From assembly GCA_936450465.1 (NCBI GenBank), contig OW388302.1:59742328-59806327 (forward strand): 64,000 bases of DNA, read 5' to 3'. This document shows positions 38,221-47,752 of this stretch, piece after piece. The position numbers were made by a program, and so were the translations under genes. Origin of the DNA: Gibbula magus. Lineage: Eukaryota > Mollusca > Gastropoda > Trochida > Trochidae. Numbering within the stretch: the stretch's first letter is position 1; each line of letters begins with the position of its first letter. The notes under the pieces were generated by a model, which had not been told where the DNA came from, ran no database searches, and saw only the letters and a list, made by a program, of their open reading frames with translations.

Positions 38221-38458
38221 AAGCTAGGGTTTACTGGACATTAGTGACCATTATGTAATAACGGGACCTGAAGCCAGCATGTTGACCCTTGTATCGCTAA
38301 ACTTACCTAAAGTTATGCAAGGTCTTAGCTGGTTTGGAGTAATAATTCTCTAGGGTTACGTGGGTGCAGGTTATTGATTGTGTGGTAGTGACCACTTATT
38401 ACCAGCTGACGGGTAGCATTATGCAATACTGTGCGTGGTAAGGGACACCTGTCGTTAA

Positions 38459-38470
38459 GCTTATATAAGA
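38459..38470 (-). promoter_or_regulatory. Candidate TATA box in the 5' LTR
   Basis: CTTATATAAG lies about 120 bp into the LTR on the element strand and is conserved in the other LTR at the same place. It is a plausible core promoter for the element RNA. The motif is palindromic, so strand is inferred from the element. Confidence 0.4.
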
Positions 38471-38582
38471 GTGGTTTTGAAAAGCTTTGCGGTTCAATAT
38501 ATGTGAATATTTAAATTGAATATTTTATAAATAAATGTAACGAAATTTATATAAAAATTGTGTCAGTTTGACCACTATGACA

Positions 38583-39393
38583 CAAAGAACAATATTTTGT
38601 ATTCATGTTTATATCTCTATGATGGATACATGTACTAGGAAACTAATTTTGTTTTCATATATTGTTATTGACATGAGTAGGTACATTATACAATCCATTA
38701 CAATTTGACACTTTCATTCAAACTGTCAAAAACAGTCAAAGTTAACATTTCACAGTTTGACAACATTCCTTTCAGAAATGACAGAAATGGTGATAGGAAT
38801 TATGTTCAGGATACAGTCACGGAACTCGTTGACATCCATGGTGTCCAGGCTGGAAGAACATTAATTGACCTGAAATGTATTTCTAGGTTAAGTACCGAAA
38901 GTACCGGTTAAGTGTGGAAAGAAAAGAAAAGAAATATATATTAAATCAAATATGATATATATTTTGTTAATATTGGTTCATTCTTAGTAAAGTTGGCGTT
39001 AGTTTTCTATCGACAGTTCGCTAAAATAGAAAACTTCCTAGATACAGTAGTGTGGCATAATTATGTCATATTTTCCCTTGTTCTCATAGATTTATATCTT
39101 AATAATATTTCTTGTAGCATAAATAACTAACAAATGATTAATAAATAATATGTGATGACTTCTGCATATATCTTTTTTCAAAATTTGAGGGCAGATTGGA
39201 AATCATCTCCGGTTGAATAAATAATTTCAGTTTAATATTCATATGACTATTACACTAATGACATAGCATTTATCAATGTATATAGCCTATATGTTTCGTA
39301 AAAGAGATATGCCATAAGCCACAATGTTAATTTCTTATACAACAATTTATATGTTGTTTAAAGTATGACCATTGACGACTGAAATTATGTAAC
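38583..39393. other. Intergenic AT-rich stretch
   Basis: About 810 bp without a supportable gene. The longest plus-strand open stretch (38,705-38,911) has no recognisable domain and biased codons. Nothing else is recognised. Confidence 0.6.
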
Positions 39394-39476
39394 TGGAGCT
39401 AGGAGTGAGTGAGTGAGTTATTGTTTAACGCCGCTTCGGCAGTATTGCAGCCATTAGCGGCGAGGTGGAGCTAGGA
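39394..39476 (-). mobile_element. 61-bp LINE-tail insertion with 11-bp target duplication
   Basis: A second copy of the same unit lies at 39,405-39,465, flanked by TGGAGCTAGGA at 39,394-39,404 and 39,466-39,476. Its body is identical to the LTR insertion and it stops at the same nucleotide after the hairpin, with a different number of GTGA units. Confidence 0.92.
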
Positions 39477-39714
39477 TGTAGGCAACTTCCAAACGCAAGG
39501 CATAACTCTTGCCAGTCTGCATTACTGGTTGATTTAACCCTTGCTGTATTTCCCTCGCTTTTATGTGTCAAGACAGTGGATAGCTGCACCAGAAATGCAT
39601 AGCGGGCCTGGATTACTAAACACAGATTTCTTAAGGAAATACTGCAAGGCCTAAATCAGCCAGTAATGGAGACTGGCAAGAGTTATGCCTTGCATTGGGA
39701 AGTTGGGATGTAGG
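39474..39714. mobile_element. 223-bp inverted-repeat element (MITE) with 9-bp target duplication
   Basis: The element 39,483-39,705 starts CAACTTCCAAACGCAAGGCA and ends with its imperfect complement. The arms are about 65-70 bp and share CAAGGCATAACTCTTGCCAG. It is flanked by GGATGTAGG at 39,474-39,482 and 39,706-39,714. A 9-bp duplication with long arms and no ORF suggests a non-autonomous Mutator-like (MULE) element; the superfamily is inference. It sits directly against the LINE-tail insertion. Confidence 0.82.
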
Positions 39715-40408
39715 ATGATTCCTCAAAAATGATAATTATTATGCTACACTAAAAGAACATGCAAGTCTATGGCAATTACGTCAAACGTGTGCTTACAGCT
39801 CAGAGAATAGACCTATGCTTTAATTAGTCCAATCTTGAAATCCATGTGTGAATTGGGAGACACGTGTAAATTGTTGAAGTTAGGAAATCAAGTGTTGTGA
39901 AATAATGCTACAATGCCTTCCAAAGAAATGTTGTATAAAGCTAGACTAAATTCCAGTCTCTGAAATGAAAATACATATTAAATGCAGCTTTCTACTATTA
40001 AAATTGAAAGGAGCCCACTGAAGCTGTTCATTTTCAGAAACTGCAGTGAGCTAGACTTGCTTCAATAATATAGACTTGTGTGGGTCTTTAAAGATATTTG
40101 TTTCAGGGGCTGTTAGACAGACTAGTATAAAGCATTAAAATGCTAGCTCAAAATAACACGCAGCTCTTGTCACGTAGGCAATGTGAGCTCTCACGCTTTG
40201 TGACCTTTGGGGTCAGCTTTCTTCCATCCTGATACATTCGCTGTCCCAAATAGAGTGTAGCATTATCAGAACAGTGGCTCAGAATCCTGGCTATCGTATT
40301 TCAGCCGAGGGAATATCAGAAGTCACGGCCTAGTGCTAAGGGTCCTTAGCAACCTTGCCACAATGCATCATCCAATATGGCAGCCCCCATAGCACTTTCG
40401 AAACTTGG
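39715..40408. other. Intergenic stretch
   Basis: About 690 bp with no supportable gene, RNA or transposon end. Confidence 0.55.
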
Positions 40409-40553
40409 CAAATATATATAGTGAGTGAGTGAGTGAGTGAGTGAGTTAGGGTTTAACGCCGCTTTCAAGAGTATTTCACTTATATCACGGCTGCTAGTAT
40501 TATGGCAGGGAGAAAGCCCGCACACCATGTGGCTATGCATCAAATATATATAG
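40409..40553 (-). mobile_element. Longer LINE-tail relative with 13-bp target duplication
   Basis: The insert (about 40,422-40,540) begins (GTGA)n GTTAGGGTTTAACGCCGC, is flanked by CAAATATATATAG on both sides (40,409-40,421 and 40,541-40,553), and is about 119 bp. It shares the microsatellite tail and the TTTAACGCCGC core with the LINE at 43.9 kb, but the rest differs, including the hairpin loop. It is a short 5'-truncated copy or SINE of a sister family. Confidence 0.85.
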
Positions 40554-41144
40554 GCATGGAGACTAATGTCTCCATGCAAAAAGGAATCCAATACATGGAG
40601 ACGCTAAACGAGTAGAAATGTTTGAATTAAGTGTAATGTGATACCATTTGTAATATTAAGAATATAAATAGTTAAAATTTGTGATAACTCCAATACCAGT
40701 GTAAAACTAGTGCTCGCCGTCTTACAACACTAAATATGAACAGTGTTTTTCCAACCAATGGCAGGTCGACATTAAAAATGTTTGATGCCTACATGAAACA
40801 GACGCAATTGTGATAAGTGTGAAAAGATGCATTTCAATCCAATTTACTTCATCATTTAACTATCTTGACACTGACTTGACGAAGTTTATTCACGTTGTTG
40901 TTCCAGGATGACATGCTCACCTTGTACAACGATCATCAAATAGAGCTCCGCATTGTTCAACCTTGGGCAACCTTGTTTTCACTTTAAATAAAATTAGGTC
41001 AAGTGGATAATTAGTCCTGTATTAAGGTGTGTTATACTAATCATTTGACATAATTTTAGATAAAGGAAACTATGATATTACAAACAAAATAAGTGACAGG
41101 TTATTGGTTTAATGGTATATCTAACTAATAATACATAAACAACA
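40554..41144. other. Intergenic stretch
   Basis: About 590 bp of AT-rich DNA with no recognised feature. Confidence 0.55.
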
Positions 41145-41440
41145 TTTCCTTTTTCAGACGTTGCGGTAACATCTTGGCAGAGATTCTTTGTCTGTTTGTA
41201 ACTTACATTCATTAACTACTACTAAATGAACTATATTTCTTTTTCAGACGGCTGCAGTAACATCTTTGCAGAGATTCTCGGTCTGTTTATAACTTATATT
41301 CATTGAAATAAGTGAAGAATAGTTTAACTACAACTAAATGAACTACATTTCTTTTTCAGACGGCTGCAGTAACATCTTTGCAGATATTCTGGTCTGCTTA
41401 TAACTTATCTTCATTGAAATAAGTGAGAAGAGTTTTTCTC
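41145..41440. repeat. Three tandem copies of a 90-112-bp unit
   Basis: Each copy has a pyrimidine run and TTTTTCAGACG, followed by GTAACATCTTTGCAGAGATT-like and TCTGTTTATAACTTA-like sequence; CAGACG falls near 41,155, 41,245 and 41,357. The copies are diverged by a few percent and differ in a 20-bp stretch. TTTCTTTTTCAG resembles a splice acceptor on the plus strand but no open frame follows consistently. It lies just past the 3' end of the minus-strand gene at 41,473. Confidence 0.7.
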
Positions 41441-41472
41441 GCATGTATGAAATGTCCATCGTGTGGCCGCAA

Positions 41473-42219
41473 TCAATGGTCCTCACCCCTTAGGATAAAC
41501 AGTTCCTTGATAGTAGGGTAGAAGAAGGCAAGTTCATCTGCCCCAAACAACAGTCGGGCTACCACACATTCTTTGGCGAAGCTAGGTCGCCATTCCTGTG
41601 TACAGGTATGACACTTGAGAACATAAGTGTCGTCCTCTCTCCTCACTGTACACAGCTTTCAGGCATGGCAGGTTGATTTCGGACACCCGTAGTAACAGTC
41701 AATGTGCATTATCGCTTCAATTGTTCCTGTCGTCCATGTCTGGTCGTCCGTGCTGCCGTTTTGGAAGATGACATTGTCGTCATCCTGAGATGCCGTCACG
41801 TTGCACTCGGGGTCATCGTGAACAACCTGCAAGCAATATGTCAACTGTATAGAGAACCATTTGAAAGAAGTGAAAGGTTGAAGATATTACTTATAGCAGC
41901 ACTGACAACAGAGAGACCCTGAAAATAATCGGCGTTAGTATGTCATTATAAACCACAAATTCCTTAATTATAAGGGAAACAAGTAGGAAAAAATATAAAC
42001 CTCCATTGTTGTGTATTGTGTGGTAGACAGTTTCTTCTTTTGTTCTTTTTCAAACAATTTCACCCTGCAGCGGCGTATGCGTACAATGTCTCCTTCCTCG
42101 CAGAATCCAGCCCATTCTCCCCACACAGCAAGTTTGGTCGCCCCGGTCTTGTCACGCAGCAATACTTCTTGGAAATCCAAGATATCATCATACGCTGTCT
42201 TACGCGATGTGGGAGATTT
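41473..42219 (-). pseudogene. OB-fold/RPA-like gene, last two exons (in-frame TGA)
   Basis: Exon 42,001-42,219 follows a TTTCTGCAG acceptor and encodes 73 codons (DFQEVLLRDKTGATKLAVWG ... RVKLFEKEQKKKL), ending GAG before a GT donor. The last exon, 41,473-41,826, begins after TTGCTTGCAG in the same phase and ends with TGA at 41,473. It holds spaced Cys residues (CYYGCPKSTCHA, then KCHTC) like the zinc ribbon of RPA large-subunit C-termini, with ELAFFYPTIKELF near the end. A TGA at 41,659-41,661 interrupts the frame between the Cys pairs, so it is a pseudogene, an error, or a short form. The related gene at 62.7 kb has the same exon end and phase. Role, if any: single-stranded nucleic-acid binding (inferred from the OB-like pattern). 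Upstream exons are not seen; the LINE stack lies there. Confidence 0.55.
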
Positions 42220-42387
42220 CTGCAGATGAGAAGCATTATAGTTATTTTCACTTGTTAATACCAACATTATAAATTATATCGATTTATACCATTAATTGAT
42301 AGATATACATATTAATGATTTCTTCATCCCCTTCAAGAAGACAAGCTTAAATTCTGTTAGCTTGCAGAAAACAATATACAAGATATG

Positions 42388-43056
42388 TGTTGTTGGTCCC
42401 ATTGGGACTTCCAACGTTGTTTAATGTAAGATTTAATAGCAGGTTTGGAATCCGTATATGGAACTTTGGTAGGAGAAATATGTTTGAGGTTTAATGCTGA
42501 TTTAGCAGCTGAGTCAGCTTTGTTATTACCTCTTATACCCATATGGCTAGGAAGCCAGCAGAAGACGATGTCGCATTGGAGACAAGAATTATGAAGTAAT
42601 AAAATATCCCTGATAATTGGGTGATCACTCTTACAGTTTTTAATTGCTTGTAGGCAAGAAAGTGAATCAGAAAAGATGATGTAATTATTTGGAGTTGAAT
42701 TTTTAATGTGATGGACGGCCTTAAGGATGGCCTTAGCTTCGGCAGTAAAGATGCTGCTGCCATCATGCAGCCTTGAAGCATATGTTGTTGAAGGTGTCAC
42801 AGTTGCCGCTGCAACTGTGAGTCCATCCTTAGAACCGTCAGTGTAAATTGGTTTATAATCTGCGAAAAAATCACGTAGTTCAGAAAATGCCTGTTGAAAT
42901 ACTAATTGGTCTGTATTTGCTTTTTTATGAGTAGATAAAGAGAGGTTGACACGGGGCCTGACCACCTGCCATGGCGGAGTGGCAAGCAAACCGTGCTCTG
43001 CTATTGTTGAGAGGTCGATATCAGAATCTTCAACATGTTGTTGAAGTCTGATACCG
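42388..43056 (-). mobile_element. LINE copy A, RNase H part of ORF2 only
   Basis: Open for 210 codons at 42,357-42,989, over 90% identical by eye to the RNase H region of the large LINE to the right: IYTDGSKDG, FTAEAKAILKAVHHI, FSDSLSCLQAIKN and CWLPSHMGIRGNNKAD. Unlike the large copy, this one has no frameshift before NSTPNNYIIF. LINE homology ends at 42,388 on the left (the 3' end is lost) and at 43,056 on the right, where the tail of another copy starts. It shows the ancestral reading frame where the large copy is damaged. Confidence 0.9.
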
Positions 43057-43219
43057 AGTGAGTGAGTGAGTGAGTTATTGTTTAACGCCGCTTCGGCAGT
43101 ATTGCAGCCATAAGCGGCGAGATATTTAATTTATTAGCCTAATTTAAAAAAGAAAATTGCTATTGAGAAACAGAACACGGCACGAAGGCCGTAAAAACAT
43201 CAGCGTATTATCACAAGTT
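43057..43219 (-). mobile_element. LINE copy B, 163-bp 3' end
   Basis: (GTGA)n, hairpin, and the first part of the 3' UTR (GATATTTAATTTATTAGCC ... CACAAGTTG), then an abrupt junction with the tail of copy C. One base in the hairpin arm differs (CATAAGCGG). Confidence 0.92.
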
Positions 43220-43858
43220 GAGTGAGTGAGTGAGTGAGTTATTGTTTAACGCCGCTTCGGCAGTATTGCAGCCATTAGCGGCGAGATATTTAATTTATTT
43301 GCCTAATTTAAAAATGAAAATTGCAATTGAAAAACAGAACACGACACGAAGGCCGTAAAAACATCAGCATATTATCACAAGTTGAATAAAAGCTGATAAT
43401 GAAAAGTTAAAATTTACAATTTGTCAATAAGGTGTATAGCCTTCAAAAAATCTAAAACACGATGCTCACCAAAATGAGTAAAAACTTGATTGATTGAAAT
43501 AGAAGGATAAAAAGTTTCCCTGATATGTGCAGTGTCCCAACACTCACATAGAATGTGTTTGATTGTGAGAGGGCACTGACAGGGTATACATACTGGGGGA
43601 TCTTCCCCCTTTAAAAGATATGAGTGAGTAAGATGAGAGTGTCCAATACGACATCGTCGTAGGACACAAGCTTCCTGCCGGGTAAAAGAGGATAGAGATT
43701 TGTAACCTAAATGAGGTTGAATAGTGTGAAGTTTGTTATGATGTTGTTGGTCCCATTGGGACTTCCAACGTTGTTTAATGTAAGATTTAATAGCAGGTTT
43801 AGAATCTGTATAAGGAACTTTAGTAGGAGAAATATGTTTGAGGTTTAATGCAGATTTA
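43220..43858 (-). mobile_element. LINE copy C, 639-bp 3' end
   Basis: Tail, hairpin, 3' UTR and the last part of ORF2 (the region encoding KGEDPPVC and CQCPLTIKHILCEC), cut off at GCAGATTTA inside RNase H, where the tail of copy D begins. Over 95% identical to D by eye. Confidence 0.92.
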
Positions 43859-43918
43859 GTGAGTGAGTGAGTTATTGTTTAACGCCGCTTCGGCAGTATT
43901 GCAGCCATTAGCGGCGAG
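43859..43918 (-). promoter_or_regulatory. LINE 3' recognition hairpin and (TCAC)n tail
   Basis: On the element strand, CGCCGCT and AGCGGCG pair around a loop with an inner GGC/GCC pair, followed by GTTAAACAATAACTCACTCAC. A 3' stem-loop followed by a short tandem tail is the usual signal by which stringent LINE RTs pick their template. The same segment recurs at 38,147, 39,405, 43,057 and 43,220. Confidence 0.7.
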
Positions 43919-44046
43919 ATATTTAATTTATTAGCCTAATTTAAAAAAGAAAATTGCTATTGAAAAACAGAACACAGCACGAAGGCCGTAAAAACATCAG
44001 CGTATTATCACAAGTTGAATAAAAGCTGATAATGAAAAGTTAAAAT

Positions 44047-47000
44047 TTACAATTTGTCAATAAGGTGTATAGCCTTCAAAAAATCTAAAACACGATGCTC
44101 ACCGAAATGAGTAAAAACTTGATTGATTGAAATAGAAGGATAAAAAGTTTCCCTGATATGTGCAGTGTCCCAACACTCACAGAGAATGTGTTTGATTGTG
44201 AGAGGGCACTGACAGGGTATACATACCGGGGGATCTTCCCCCTTTAAAAGATATGAGTGTGTAAGATGAGAGTGTCCAATACGACATCGTCGTAGGACAC
44301 AAGCTTCCTGCCGGGTAAAAGAGGATAGAGATTTGTAACCTAAATGAGGTTGAATAGTGTGAAGTTTGTTATGATGTTGTTGGTCCCATTGGGACTTCCA
44401 ACGTTGTTTAATGTAAGATTTAATAGCAGGTTTGGAATCCGTATATGGAACTTTGGTAGGAGAAATATGTTTGAGGTTTAATGCTGATTTAGCAGCTGAG
44501 TCAGCTTTGTTGTTACCTCTTATACCCATATGGCTAGGAAGCCAGCAGAAGACGATGTCACATTGGAGACAAGAATTATGAAGTAATAAAATATCCCTGA
44601 TAATTGGATGATCACTCTTACCGTTTTTAATTGCTTGTAGGCAAGAAAGTGAATCAGAAAAAATAATGTAATTATTAGGAGTTGATTTTTTGAATGTGAT
44701 GGACGGCCTTAAGGATGGCCTTAGCTTCTGCAGTGAATATGCTGCTTCCATCATGCAGTCTTGAAGCATACGTTGTTGAAGGAGTCACAGTTGCTGCTGC
44801 AACTGTGGGTCCATCCTTAGAACCATCTGTGTAAATTGGTTTATAATCTGCGAAAAAATCACGTAGTTCAAAAAATGCCTGTTGAAATATTAATTGGTCT
44901 GTATTTGATTTTTTATGAGTAGATAGAGAGAGGTTGACACGGGGCCTGACCACCTGCCATGGCGGAGTGGCAAGCAGACCGTGCTCTGCTATGGTTGTTA
45001 GGTCGATATTAGAATCTTCAACATGTTGTTGAAGTCGGATACCGAGTGGTGGAATTGCTTTAGGTTTTAAGTTATACAACTGCTGGTATTCTGGATTGAA
45101 TACGCAGTTGTATGCAGGATTTGAAGGGTTTGATTTTAATTTGGTTATATATTGAAGTGCTAGCTTGATGCGCCGATCTTCAAGAGATGGCTCATCAGCT
45201 TCAACGTAAAGGCTTTCAACAGGTGAAGTTCTGAAGGCCCCAAGACAAAGTCTGAGACCCTGGTGGTGGATTGTATCTAGCATTTTGATATATGAGGGGC
45301 GGGCAGATCCATATATTATGGATCCATAATCCAGTTTGGAGCGGATGAGTGATCGATAGAGATGAAGAAGAGTTTCTTCATCTCCACCCAATTTATTATT
45401 TGAAACGACCTTTAAAAGGTCTAATGCCTTTAAGCATTTAGCTTTGAGGCTTTTAATGTGTGGGATAAATGATAATTTACTATCAAAAGTGAGACCAAGA
45501 AACTTTGCCTCAGGAACGACTTTGATTGGAGTTTTATCTAGAAATAGTTCTGGATCTTGGTGCATTTTGCGCATATTGCAAAAATGTACGCAAGATGCTT
45601 TAGCTTTGGAAAATTTGAAGCCGTTTTCCAACGACCATTGGTGGATTCTATTGAGGCAGAGTTGCAATTGGCGCTCGATTGATGGCATATTTTTGCCTCT
45701 GCAGGAAACTCCAGAATCATCCACAAAAAGTGAACCATCTGTATGGTCATTTAAGACTTTGGCCAAGCTGTTGATTTTAATGCTAAATAATGTGACAGAT
45801 AAAATGCTACCTTGTGGGACACCCATTTCTTGAACAAAGAAATCAGAAAGAGTGGAGCCCACGCGCACTTTAAATTGGCGATCATGTAAAAAATTGGAAA
45901 TAAAATGAGGCATACGACCTCGCAAGCCAAATTCAAATAAATCTTTTAGGATGCCATGCTTCCATGTAGTGTCGTAAGCTTTTTCTAAATCGAAAAAGAT
46001 AGACACAGCATGTTGTTTATTTATAAATGCATCACGAATAAATGATTCTAAACGAACAAGATGATCAGTGGTACTGCGTTGTTTGCGGAAACCACATTGA
46101 ATATCAGTAAGTAATTTATTAGTTTCCAAGTACCAAACTAGACGATCATTGATCATCCGTTCCATAGTTTTACATACACAACTTGTTAAGGCTATAGGAC
46201 GGTAGTTGGAAGGGTCTGTATGATCCTTCCCAGGTTTTGGGATAGGCACAATAGTAGCATTGTGCCAACAAGATGGAAATTCACCTGTTTCCCATATATG
46301 ATTAAATACATGAAGTAGAACCTCAAGGCAAGGTTCCGGTAAATGTTTAAGAAGCTGATAATGGATTTCATCAGGGCCGGTTGCTGTATCATGAGCTTTA
46401 GAAAGTGCAGTTTTGAGCTCTGACAAGGAGAAGTGTTCATTATAATATTCTCCATTGTCAGATTTGAAATTAAGTGGTCGTTTTTCCTGTACCTTTTGGT
46501 ACTTTTGGAAAACAGGGACATAATTTGCAGATGAAGAATTTTTAGAGATTGTTTCAGCCAACTTATTGGCAATGTCAGATTTTGATGTAAGAAGGTCATC
46601 ATTGACCTTAAGATGTTTTATTGTAGATTTGGAACCTTTGCCTTTAATTCTACTAATCATATTCCAGACTTTGCTGATAGGTGTTCTGGAACTTATCTTA
46701 GAGACATAGCCTCTCCAAGAGTCGCGTTTTTGTTGGTTGACTGTGCGTCGAGCTTTAGCTCGAGCCTTGCGACAATTATCCAAATTAATTCTTGTAGGTC
46801 GTTTACTGAGCTTACGCTCAGCTTTTTTACGTGCCTTAATGGCAGTATCGCAGGTTTCATTAAACCATGGCTTGTGAATGCGTGGATTTGCCGAGGTTTT
46901 AGGGATAGTTTCAGTTGCTATATCAATGAGACCTTTAGAAAAGGCCTCAACAGGATCAGTTGCATTAATTATTTCATCATATATAATTTGTTCTCTGCAG

Positions 47001-47752
47001 AGGGTAGAAAATGTACCCCAATCAGCCTTGGAAAATTTCCAACGAGGATTGTGCTCCTCGGGAATAGGTGATGAGGGTTCTAATACAATGGGGAAGTGGT
47101 CACTTCCACATGTATCCTCATGGACTGACCATGAAAAGTCATGTAAAAGGGATGCATCAGTTACTGATAAATCTATAGCTGTATATGATCCTGTAGCAGG
47201 ATGTAAATATGTGTTTGAACCATCATTGAATAGACATAAATCATTTTGGGTGAGGAAAATTTCGAGTATTTTACCCCTAGAGTCTAGGGTATTACTACCC
47301 CAGAGGGGATTGTGACCATTGAAGTCACCCATGATAATAAAAGGTTTAGGTAATTGGGTAACAAGTTGATCAAGATCTTTTATAGTAAGATCTTGAGATG
47401 GTGGAATATATAAAGAACAGAGAGTTAAAGTTTTAAATAATTATAAGCTGACAGCTACAGCTTGTAATTGTGTTTTTAATGGAATAACTCTGTGGATAAT
47501 TCCATCACGTATTAAAATTGATGCACCCCACTTTGCCCTATCAGCAGAAGGGGAGAAAGAATTAAAAAAAGTGAATGGTCTCATTGCAACTTTATCAGAT
47601 TCTTTAAGATGAGTTTCTTGAAGGCAAATAGCTTGAGGATTGTACTTTTGGGCCAACAAGCCCAATTCATTAAAATTGACCTTAAAGCCTCGACAATTCC
47701 ACTGGAGAATCGCCATAGATGCGAGGATAAAATAAAATATTAAAAGCCTCAT
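44047..47752 (-). pseudogene. LINE ORF2: APE endonuclease, RT, RNase H
   Basis: It starts at 47,752 with an ATG that overlaps the ORF1 stop (ATGA); a second Met (MAILQWNCRGF) is at 47,716. APE residues appear in QWNCRG, CLQETHL, IIMGDFNGHNPLWGS and CGSDHFPIVL. RT shows PIPKPGKDH and NYRPIALTSC, FFDLEKAYDTTW, GVPQGSILS and LFVDDSGVSC (FVDD where FADD is usual). RNase H follows with DGSK, AEAKA, SDSLS and NKADSA, then a C-terminal Cys/His cluster (CIPCQCPLTIKHILCEC). Breaks: an in-frame TAA at 47,441-47,443 in the APE domain, and one extra A in an A-run near 44,695 that ends the frame inside RNase H. The rest continues in the 44,047-44,769 frame. Full length would be about 1,230 residues. Confidence 0.93.

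Larger units (their letters stand above)
28850..38582 (-). mobile_element. Ty3/gypsy-type LTR retrotransposon with chromodomain and env-like gene
   Basis: A 9.7-kb element bounded by direct LTRs, transcribed right to left. In order from 38,582: 5' LTR, gag with a CCHC knuckle, protease (DTGAS), RT (YVDD), RNase H (TTDAS), integrase (HHCC and DDE), chromodomain, env-like gene, polypurine tract, 3' LTR. PR-RT-RH-IN order and the chromodomain place it in Ty3/gypsy (Metaviridae). The coding region has at least eight frame breaks or stops, so this copy is dead as written. The LTRs look about 95-97% alike by eye. No convincing target-site duplication was found; the far end of the 3' LTR may be truncated. 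Confidence 0.93.
38032..38582 (-). repeat. 5' LTR of the gypsy-type element
   Basis: 551 bp matching the 3' LTR over its length apart from scattered substitutions and one 64-bp insertion at 38,147-38,210 with a duplicated target. It starts TGTCATAGTGG on the element strand. Confidence 0.92.

Noticed and set aside
45444..47315. Plus-strand open frames opposite the LINE
   Set aside because: Antisense shadows of ORF2, which has full APE/RT motifs on the minus strand.
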